NCBI RefSeq assembly: GCF_004297875.1
Contig: NZ_SCSK01000007.1
Coordinates: 1 to 60,509 of the forward strand
Direction of reading: 5' to 3'
Length of the DNA stretch: 60,509 nucleotides
Source: Pandoraea sp.
GTDB taxonomy: Bacteria > Pseudomonadota > Gammaproteobacteria > Burkholderiales > Burkholderiaceae
In this document: piece by piece, positions 54,177 to 60,509 of the stretch
Layout of the letters: each line of letters begins with the position of its first letter
Numbering within the stretch: position 1 is the stretch's first letter
Program-made: the position numbers and the translations under genes
Notes under the pieces: model-generated
Seen by the model: only the letters and a program-made list of their open reading frames with translations
The model's database searches: none
Told to the model about the DNA's origin: nothing

Positions 54177-55628
54177 TCAGATCACGAACAAGTCGACGAA
54201 TTGCTGGACCGGCATGGCCTGCAGCCTGGCCGCGTCGAGCGTGGCCGCGAGGATCGCGTCCTGCTGCTTGGCCGGGAAACGCCGCGCCAGATTGGTCTTG
54301 AATTTCTCGACCAGCAGCGGCATGCCTTCACCGCGCCGGCGCCGATGACCGATCGGGTACGCCACCACGACTTCGGGCAATTGCGAGCCGTCGTTGAAGG
54401 TTACCGTGAGGCCGTTGGCGATCGAGCGTTTGTCGGGGTCGTGGTAGTCCTGGGTGAACTGCGGATCCTCCACGCAGCTCATCTTCGCGCGCAGGGCGTC
54501 GATGCGCGGGTCGCTGGCGATGCGATCCTCGTAGTCCTCGGCGGTCAGGCGGCCGAACAGCAGCGGCACCGCCACCATGTATTGGATGCAGTGATCGCGG
54601 TCAGCCGGGTTGGCCAGCGGGCCCTGCTTGTCGATGATGCGAATTGCCGCCTCGTGCGTGCGGATGGTGATTTTCGCAATGTCTTCGACGCGCTTGCCGT
54701 GCTGTGCCAGCTGACCATGCAGCGTCATCGCCGCTTCGGCCGCGGTCTGCGCATGAAACTCGGCCGGGAACGAGATTTTGAACAGCACGTTCTCCATCAC
54801 GTAGCTGCCGTAGGGGCGCTGAAACTTGAACGGCTGGCCCTTGAACAGCACGTCGTAGAAGCCCCAGGTTTTGGCGGTAAGCACGGTCGGGTAACCCATC
54901 TCGCCGGTTTTTGCCATCAGCGCCAGACGCACGGCGCGGCTGGTGGCATCGCCCGCGGCCCACGACTTGCGGCTGCCGGTGTTGGGTGCATGCCGGTAGG
55001 TGCGCAGGCTGTGCCCATCGACGAAAGCCAGCGACACGGCGTTGAGCAACTCGTCGCGCGTGAGACCCAGCAACTGCCCGACCACCGCGGTGGAGGCAAC
55101 TTTCACCAGCAGCACGTGATCGAGCCCGACGCGGTTGAATGAGTTCTCCAGCGCCAGGCAACCCTGGATTTCGTGGGCCTTGATCATCGCGCCGAGCACC
55201 GCGCGCATGGTCGGCGGCTGCTGGCCGTTGGCGATGGCGTTGCGCGCCAGCCAATCGGCGGTGGCGAGGATGCCGCCCAGGTTGTCAGACGGATGCCCCC
55301 ATTCGGCAGCCAGCCAGGTGTCATTGAAATCGAGCCAGCGGATCATCGCGCCGATGTTGAAAGCCGCTTGCACCGGATCGAGCTGGAATTGCGTGCCGGG
55401 CACCTTGGCGCCGTTGGGCACCACCGTGCCGGGCACGATCGGTCCCATCAGCTTGGTGCAGGCCGGGTACGACAGCGCCTCGAGGCCGCAGCCCAGCGTA
55501 TCGATCAGGCAATAGCGCGCGGTTTCCCACGCGGCGTCGCTCTTGACCTCGTAATTCAGCACATAGTCGACGATGTCGACCAGCACCTGATCGGGTGCCG
55601 GGCGAACGGATGAAATGGCAGCAGACAT
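54177..55628 (-). CDS. prpD: 2-methylcitrate dehydratase PrpD
   Basis: A 483-residue MmgE/PrpD enzyme dehydrating 2-methylcitrate to 2-methyl-cis-aconitate. [40 protein letters not shown] and [15 protein letters not shown] [16 protein letters not shown] are the family blocks. The length matches the E. coli enzyme. The alternative AcnD/PrpF pair is not here, so this enzyme carries the step. Confidence 0.95.
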   Translation of the reverse strand: MSAAISSVRPAPDQVLVDIVDYVLNYEVKSDAAWETARYCLIDTLGCGLEALSYPACTKLMGPIVPGTVVPNGAKVPGTQFQLDPVQAAFNIGAMIRWLDFNDTWLAAEWGHPSDNLGGILATADWLARNAIANGQQPPTMRAVLGAMIKAHEIQGCLALENSFNRVGLDHVLLVKVASTAVVGQLLGLTRDELLNAVSLAFVDGHSLRTYRHAPNTGSRKSWAAGDATSRAVRLALMAKTGEMGYPTVLTAKTWGFYDVLFKGQPFKFQRPYGSYVMENVLFKISFPAEFHAQTAAEAAMTLHGQLAQHGKRVEDIAKITIRTHEAAIRIIDKQGPLANPADRDHCIQYMVAVPLLFGRLTAEDYEDRIASDPRIDALRAKMSCVEDPQFTQDYHDPDKRSIANGLTVTFNDGSQLPEVVVAYPIGHRRRRGEGMPLLVEKFKTNLARRFPAKQQDAILAATLDAARLQAMPVQQFVDLFVI

Positions 55629-55670
55629 GGTTTCTCTTCAGTCAAAAAAAATCGTGATCCGGCGCGCCGC

Positions 55671-56825
55671 TCAACCGCGTTGGTCGATCGGCGTGAACTT
55701 CAGGTTTTCGGGGCCAGTGTAATTCGCGCTGGGCCGAATGATCTTGTTGTCGATACGCTGCTCGATGATATGCGCGCTCCAGCCGGACGTACGGGCAATC
55801 ACGAACAGCGGGGTGAACATTGCGGTGGGCACGCCCAGCAGGTGATAGCTCACCGCCGAGAACCAGTCGAGATTGGGGAACATCTTCTTGACTTCAGCCA
55901 TCACGCTCTCGAGCCGCTCGGCGATCGCATACATCTTCAGGTTGTGCTGCGCCTCGCCCAATTGCCGCGCGACACGCTTGATGACTTCATTGCGCGGATC
56001 GCTGATGGTGTAGACCGGGTGGCCGAAACCGATGATCACTTCCTTGGCCTCGACGCGACGGCGGATGTCGGCCTCCGCCTCGTCAGGGGTATCGTAGCGC
56101 TGCTGGATCTCGAACGCCACCTCGTTGGCGCCGCCGTGCTTGGGGCCACGCAGCGCGCCGATCGCGCCGGTCAGCGCCGAATACATGTCGGAGCCGGTGC
56201 CGGCCACCACGCGCCCGGTGAAGGTCGACGCGTTGAATTCGTGCTCGGCGTAAAGAATCAGCGAGGTGTGCATCGCGCGCACCGCGAGTTCGCTGGGCAC
56301 GGTGCCGTGCAGCAGATGCAGGAAATGTCCGCCAATGCTGTCGTCGTCCGTTTCGACGTCGATACGACGGCCGTGCTGGCTGTAGTGATACCAGTACAGC
56401 AGCATGCTGCCCAGGTTGGCCATCAGGCGGTCGGCGATATCGCGCGCGCCGGGCAGGTTGTGGTCGTCTTTCTCCGGCAGGATGGTGCCCAGCAACGAGA
56501 CGCCGCTGCGCATCACATCCATCGGATGCGCACTGGCGGGAATCTGCTCGAGCGCCGCACGCAGGTTCGCAGGCAAGCCGCGCAGCCCTTTGAGCTTGCG
56601 CTTGTAGCTGGCCAGCTCGGTGCCGGTGGGCAACTTGCCATGCACCAGCAGGTGAGCGACTTCCTCGAATTCGCATTGCTCGGCCAGGTCCAGAATATCG
56701 TAGCCGCGATAGTGCAGGTCATTACCCGAGCGGCCGACGGTGCATAACGCGGTGTTGCCAGCGGTGACGCCGGACAGGGCGACGGATTTCTTCGGCTTGA
56801 AGCCGGCGGCGGTGTTTTCGCTCAT
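55671..56825 (-). CDS. prpC: 2-methylcitrate synthase PrpC
   Basis: A 384-residue citrate-synthase-family enzyme joining propionyl-CoA and oxaloacetate. [19 protein letters not shown] and YRGYDI are the methylcitrate-synthase N-terminus. The active-site segments are [22 protein letters not shown] and [13 protein letters not shown]. It lies between prpB and prpD in the standard order, gap 26 bases to prpB. Confidence 0.95.
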   Translation of the reverse strand: MSENTAAGFKPKKSVALSGVTAGNTALCTVGRSGNDLHYRGYDILDLAEQCEFEEVAHLLVHGKLPTGTELASYKRKLKGLRGLPANLRAALEQIPASAHPMDVMRSGVSLLGTILPEKDDHNLPGARDIADRLMANLGSMLLYWYHYSQHGRRIDVETDDDSIGGHFLHLLHGTVPSELAVRAMHTSLILYAEHEFNASTFTGRVVAGTGSDMYSALTGAIGALRGPKHGGANEVAFEIQQRYDTPDEAEADIRRRVEAKEVIIGFGHPVYTISDPRNEVIKRVARQLGEAQHNLKMYAIAERLESVMAEVKKMFPNLDWFSAVSYHLLGVPTAMFTPLFVIARTSGWSAHIIEQRIDNKIIRPSANYTGPENLKFTPIDQRG

Positions 56826-56851
56826 GGAGTCCTCCAGATCAAAGAGAGTGC

Positions 56852-57748
56852 TTAAGCTTTTTGCTGGGCGAAAAGCGCGTCCAGCTTCTGTTCATAGACG
56901 TGGTAACCGATGCTTTCGTACAGTTCGGCACGCGTTTGCATGGTGTCGAGCACGGCCTGTTGCGTACCGTCGCGGCGAATCGCCTGATAGACGTTCTGGG
57001 CAGCCTTGTTCATCGCGCGGAATGCCGACAGCGGATAGAGCACCAGGCTGACGTTGGCGCTGCGCAATTCGTCCACCGTAAACAGCGGGGTGGCGCCGAA
57101 TTCGGTGATATTGGCCAGCACAGGCACTTTCACCGCGTCGACGAATTGTCGGTACATCGACAGTTCGGTCATGGCTTCGGGAAAGATCATGTCGGCGCCC
57201 GCCTCGACGCACGCGCAGGCGCGATCGATGGCGGCAGACAGGCCTTCGACGGCCAGCGCGTCGGTACGCGCCATGACGACGAAATCGGGATCGGTGCGCG
57301 CATCGACGGCCGCCTTGATGCGGTCGACCATTTCTTCCTGGCTGACGATCGCCTTGCCGGGCCGGTGCCCGCAGCGTTTCGCACCGACCTGGTCTTCGAT
57401 GTGCATGGCGCCGGCGCCGAACTTGATCAGCGATTTGACGGTGCGCGCGATATTGAATGCGGACGGCCCGAAGCCGGTGTCGACATCGACCAGCAATGGA
57501 AGATCGCACACATCGGTGATGCGCCGCACGTCGGTGAGCACGTCGTCGAGCGTCGAGATACCCAGGTCGGGCAACCCCAGCGAGCCGGCGGACACACCGC
57601 CGCCGGAGACGTAAATCGCTTTGAAGCCGGCCGCCTGGGCCAGCAAGGCGTGGTTCGCGTTGATCGCGCCGACGATCTGCAGCGGCCGCTCGGTTTGCAC
57701 TGCGGCACGAAATTTCGCGCCGGCGGAACCGGATGACGATGTTGTCAT
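56852..57748 (-). CDS. prpB: 2-methylisocitrate lyase PrpB
   Basis: A 298-residue isocitrate-lyase-superfamily enzyme cleaving 2-methylisocitrate to pyruvate and succinate. [24 protein letters not shown], and the catalytic KRCGHRPGK loop (cysteine as general acid) are present. The ATG at 57748 ([10 protein letters not shown]) has GGAGAAG upstream. First gene of the prp operon, driven by a sigma-54 promoter. Confidence 0.95.
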   Translation of the reverse strand: MTTSSSGSAGAKFRAAVQTERPLQIVGAINANHALLAQAAGFKAIYVSGGGVSAGSLGLPDLGISTLDDVLTDVRRITDVCDLPLLVDVDTGFGPSAFNIARTVKSLIKFGAGAMHIEDQVGAKRCGHRPGKAIVSQEEMVDRIKAAVDARTDPDFVVMARTDALAVEGLSAAIDRACACVEAGADMIFPEAMTELSMYRQFVDAVKVPVLANITEFGATPLFTVDELRSANVSLVLYPLSAFRAMNKAAQNVYQAIRRDGTQQAVLDTMQTRAELYESIGYHVYEQKLDALFAQQKA

Positions 57749-57789
57749 GAGACTTCTCCGAAGACTGGGTGGCAAAATGGCTGATATTC

Positions 57790-57805
57790 AGCAAGAGCCG
57801 TGCCA
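57790..57805 (-). promoter_or_regulatory. Sigma-54 promoter of prpBCD
   Basis: On the minus strand TGGCACGGCTCTTGCT matches the -24/-12 consensus exactly (TGGCAC, five bases, TTGCT). The predicted start near 57778 gives a leader of about 30 bases before prpB. The divergent gene encodes the sigma-54 activator PrpR. Confidence 0.85.
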
Positions 57806-57902
57806 TCGGCGGCCGTACCGCCAAGCAAAACGCTAACGCATTATTTCCATTGAATTATTTCTGCGTTTCACTGGCCGCTTGAAAAACCTGCGGCATCTCA
57901 TT

Positions 57903-57938
57903 ATTTCAATTTTGAAATCTCAGCATGCAAATTTGAAA
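57903..57938. promoter_or_regulatory. Probable PrpR upstream activating sites
   Basis: ATTTCAA-TT-TTGAAAT (57903-57918) is a perfect 7-bp inverted repeat. CAAATTTGAAA (57928-57938) repeats the half site. They lie 100-130 bases upstream of the sigma-54 promoter, the expected distance for an enhancer-binding protein, and just before prpR, so autoregulation is possible. Confidence 0.55.
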
Positions 57939-57983
57939 CGCCGCGTGCTATGCTGAACCGGTTTCCCCACCCAGGCTGAACTC

Positions 57984-59975
57984 ATGTCTTCCCTGCCCGC
58001 GTCCCCGTTGCCCTCTCTGACACGTCCCGTTGCGACAACGTCGCGCAAGCCGACGCTATGGGCCGTCGGCATCAGCAAACTGGGCGCCTTGTACCGCGAT
58101 ATTGTGCCGGAGTATGCGGCAGCCGCCGATATTCAGATCATCGACAAGGGCTATGACGAGGTGATCGACGAATTGGCCACGCAACCGGCGGGCACAGTCG
58201 ACGGCATCATCGCGGCCGGATCGAACGGCGCCTATCTGCGCGAGCGTCTGGCGCTGCCCGTGGTGCTGGTCAAGGTCACCGGTTTCGACGTGATGCAGGC
58301 GCTGGCGCGCGCGCGCCGTATTTCGTCGCGTATCGCGCTGGTGTCTTACGCGCGGCCGGTATTGGAATTCGAACGTTTCAAGAACGCCTTCGGGCTCGAT
58401 GTCGGCCAGTGGTCTTATCGCAATGCCCAGGACGCCGAGGATCTGGTGCAGATGCTGCGCCAGCGCGGCGTCGAGGCGGTGGTCGGCCCGGGACTGGTGA
58501 CGGAGCTGGCCGAGAAAAGCGGCATGGCGGGTATTTTTCTCTATTCGCACGACTCGGTGCATGCGGCCTTCGAGACCGCGCTCGAAGTCGCACGCTTTAG
58601 TCGCATCGAGGCGTGGCGGCGTGAGCGGCTCGATACGATCCTGCGCCACTTGCGCGATGGCGTGATCGCGGTCGACACCAACGAGCGGATTCAATCAATC
58701 AACGCGCCGATGCTAAGCATGCTCGGCCTTGAGACCGGCACGCCGCTGACTGGCCGCACGCTGGCCAGCGTCGCGCCGGAGCTCAGCCTGCAGCGCACGC
58801 TGGCCAGCGGCGAGGCTGAACTGGAAACCATCGTGCCGCTGCTTGGCAAGACCTATGTGGTCAATCGCATTCCCCTGCGCGAGCAAAGCGTGCTGACCGG
58901 CGCCGTGCTGACCTGCCAGGACTCGCTGGCAGTCAGCCGGATCGACCGTTCGCTGCGCTCGCGTCATCGGCCGCGTCACCTGGTGGCGCGCTACCGGCTC
59001 GACGATCTGGTCGGCACGTCGGCGCCGATCGAGCGGATCCGCACGCTCGCCAGACACTATGCCGCGACCGATTCGACCATATTGATCGACGGCGCGAGCG
59101 GCACCGGCAAGGAGCTCGTCGCACAGGGCATCCACAATGCCAGCCGGCGCGCCGACTATCCATTCGTGGCGATCAATTGTGCGGCGTTTCCGGAGACGCT
59201 GCTGGAGAGCGAGTTGTTCGGCTACGAGGAAGGCGCGTTCACAGGCGCGCGGCGCGGCGGCAAGGCCGGGATTTTCGAGACCGCGCACAATGGCACGCTG
59301 TTTCTCGACGAAATCGGCGAGATGCCGCTGCCGCTGCAAACGCGCCTGTTGCGCGTGCTGCAGGAACGCGAAGTGCTGCGGCTGGGGGCGAACGAGCCGA
59401 TACCGTTCGACGTCCGGGTGATCGCCGCCACTCACCGCGATCTGCGCGCACTGGTGGCGCAAGGCGACTTCCGCGAGGATCTCTACTATCGGCTCAATAT
59501 TCTGCGCCTGACCTTGCCGCCGCTGCGCGCGCGGCGCGACGACATCGCGACACTGGCGCAGCGCTTGCTGGAGCGCGCGCTGGCGCGCGCCGGCGCACGG
59601 CTGAGCGCAGCGCAATTGCTGGCCGAGCTCGAGCCATTGTTGCAGGACTACGCGTGGCCGGGCAACGTGCGCGAACTGGAAAACGTGCTCGAGCGCATCG
59701 CCGTGTCCTGCGCAGCCTTGCCCGACGTCGCGTCGCTGCGCTCGATACAGTGGCAGGACATCGCACCGGAGCTGGCCGGCCCGGTTGCCGCGTTCGCCAC
59801 GCCGTCGGCCGGGCTGGCGGCACGCGGGCTGCGCGATATCAGCCAGCAAAGCCAGCGCGAGCTGATCCGCGCGATGCTCGCCGAGTGCGGCGGCGATCGC
59901 GACGAAGTCTGCCGACGGCTGGGAATCAGCCGTTCGACGCTATGGCGAAGGCTGCGCGAGTCGCCCGCCGATTGA
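57984..59975 (+). CDS. prpR: PrpR sigma-54 dependent regulator
   Basis: A 663-residue enhancer-binding protein. The N-terminal PrpR sensor domain (about 25-190, 2-methylcitrate binding in relatives) is followed by a PAS-like linker (about 210-310) and the AAA+ domain (about 335-570). The latter has Walker A GASGTGKE, the sigma-54 contact loop GAFTGA, and Walker B GTLFLDEIGE. The C-terminal Fis-type helix-turn-helix is CGGDRDEVCRRLGISRSTLWRRL. It diverges from prpB. Confidence 0.95.
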   Translation: MSSLPASPLPSLTRPVATTSRKPTLWAVGISKLGALYRDIVPEYAAAADIQIIDKGYDEVIDELATQPAGTVDGIIAAGSNGAYLRERLALPVVLVKVTGFDVMQALARARRISSRIALVSYARPVLEFERFKNAFGLDVGQWSYRNAQDAEDLVQMLRQRGVEAVVGPGLVTELAEKSGMAGIFLYSHDSVHAAFETALEVARFSRIEAWRRERLDTILRHLRDGVIAVDTNERIQSINAPMLSMLGLETGTPLTGRTLASVAPELSLQRTLASGEAELETIVPLLGKTYVVNRIPLREQSVLTGAVLTCQDSLAVSRIDRSLRSRHRPRHLVARYRLDDLVGTSAPIERIRTLARHYAATDSTILIDGASGTGKELVAQGIHNASRRADYPFVAINCAAFPETLLESELFGYEEGAFTGARRGGKAGIFETAHNGTLFLDEIGEMPLPLQTRLLRVLQEREVLRLGANEPIPFDVRVIAATHRDLRALVAQGDFREDLYYRLNILRLTLPPLRARRDDIATLAQRLLERALARAGARLSAAQLLAELEPLLQDYAWPGNVRELENVLERIAVSCAALPDVASLRSIQWQDIAPELAGPVAAFATPSAGLAARGLRDISQQSQRELIRAMLAECGGDRDEVCRRLGISRSTLWRRLRESPAD

Positions 59976-60012
59976 CCCGTTCGACTGCGCACAGCCCCAC
60001 GGGACCAAACGC

Positions 60013-60174
60013 TCAGTGACCGTGACGCATGCGGTCGCGCAGGTGATGCCAGTCCATGCGTTTGTGCGACGTACTCTCACCGGCGTGGCTGACCCATAGG
60101 TAGTCGACCACCATGCCAAGCGCGAAGCTTACGATCAATGCAATGATCATCCACCACAGCCCGATTCCAGACAT
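60013..60174 (-). CDS. Small hypothetical single-helix membrane protein
   Basis: A 53-residue protein: MSGIGLWWMIIALIVSFALG, then a short basic/His-rich tail (SHKRMDWHHLRDRMRHGH). It has one N-terminal membrane helix. The Shine-Dalgarno AAAGGAGG is near-perfect, seven bases before the ATG at 60174, which is why I accept so short a frame. The His-rich tail could bind a metal. No family is recognised. It converges on prpR. Confidence 0.7.
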   Translation of the reverse strand: MSGIGLWWMIIALIVSFALGMVVDYLWVSHAGESTSHKRMDWHHLRDRMRHGH

Positions 60175-60322
60175 GGCAACCTCCTTTCATTCAGGCACCA
60201 TCGTTCCATTTTAGGTCAGATTTTCCGCGATTGAAGTCATCTCATCGGCATGCGGCATCAGCCGACGCGCGCGGTGTTTCAAACCTGCAACGCCCGTCGC
60301 CATGGCAATCTTAGGATGCCGA

Positions 60323-60508
60323 TCAATAGCAATGCCAGAACGGGCTGGAGGTACATGTGTTGAGCCCGACCATACGGCCGTCGATCTCGCGCCGCGGTCC
60401 GTCGATGCTCTTGGGAGCGTCGCGTCTCGGGCCACTGGCGCCAGGAGCAGGCGCATCGCGCCGCGGACCATCGACCGCGACCGAGGACGTGCCGTGGCTG
60501 TATGCGCC
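60323..60508 (-). CDS. 3' end of a possible repeat-containing protein (partial)
   Basis: An open frame enters from the right edge on the minus strand and stops at 60323-60325. Its 61 residues include an imperfect repeat: DGPRRDAPAPGAS, then GPRRDAPKSID, then GPRREIDGR, ending in TSSPFWHCY. The repeats suggest a low-complexity secreted or surface protein, but no family is assigned. A competing frame at 60211-60471 has no repeats and looks less likely. Confidence 0.35.
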   Translation of the reverse strand, partial: GAYSHGTSSVAVDGPRRDAPAPGASGPRRDAPKSIDGPRREIDGRMVGLNTCTSSPFWHCY

Positions 60509-60509
60509 G

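Overview
This is a high-GC (roughly 65%) chromosomal segment from a betaproteobacterium of the Burkholderiales, most likely the Burkholderiaceae. The evidence is the housekeeping block spoT-rpoZ-gmk-yicC / rph-rdgB-hemW-tRNA-Ser(UGA), the sigma-54 dependent prpR/prpBCD locus, and the dense mix of TRAP, polyamine-type and taurine-type transporters typical of soil Burkholderiales. I cannot fix the genus by eye. There is no phage, insertion sequence or CRISPR array. Nearly every long overlapping reading frame is a GC-driven shadow of a real gene.

Layout. 1-5.3 kb: the tail of an unidentified gene, a 3'-truncated DUF924 gene, an AlaX tRNA-editing protein, a truncated haemoglobin, an FtsX-type permease, DUF4126, and the guanidinium exporter sugE with a structured leader. 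5.4-13.7 kb: a complete potassium-uptake operon, microprotein-kdpF-A-B-C-D-E, behind a KdpE-like operator. 13.8-16.9 kb: a P-loop kinase, a CnoX/YbbN thioredoxin-TPR protein, a pirin and greB. 16.9-24.2 kb: the housekeeping block. 25-32.4 kb: hydroxyproline catabolism, with an epimerase, a three-subunit D-hydroxyproline dehydrogenase, a 2,5-dioxovalerate dehydrogenase and a PAS-AraC regulator, plus the divergent deaminase lhpC. 32.5-35.9 kb: glycerol kinase, a lipoprotein and glycerate kinase.

35.9-43.2 kb: a LysR regulator and an operon pairing a PotABCD-like ABC importer with a creatinase-like M24 enzyme and an amidohydrolase. The likely job is uptake and hydrolysis of a dipeptide-like or N-substituted amino acid. 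43.5-51 kb: the most unusual locus. A LacI regulator diverges from an operon of TRAP binding protein, fused TRAP permease, VOC protein, RuBisCO-like protein (RLP) and DUF1537 sugar-acid kinase. The likely logic is import of a sugar acid, phosphorylation by the kinase, and decarboxylation or cleavage by the RLP. RLP/DUF1537 pairs are known from D-apionate breakdown, but the upstream apionate enzymes are absent here and a VOC protein sits in their place. 51-53.8 kb: a TauABC-like importer with no catabolic partner. 54-60 kb: the 2-methylcitrate cycle genes prpBCD with divergent prpR. Two small genes close the window.

The observations most worth a second look are: the VOC/RLP/DUF1537/TRAP operon; the sugE leader, which resembles a guanidine-II riboswitch whose two tetraloops have changed in a mutually complementary way; a pair of perfect 17-bp mirror-image sites flanking the lacI/TRAP promoters; a perfect 28-bp AT-rich palindrome near 54.0 kb; and an M24 enzyme that lacks the usual metal ligands.
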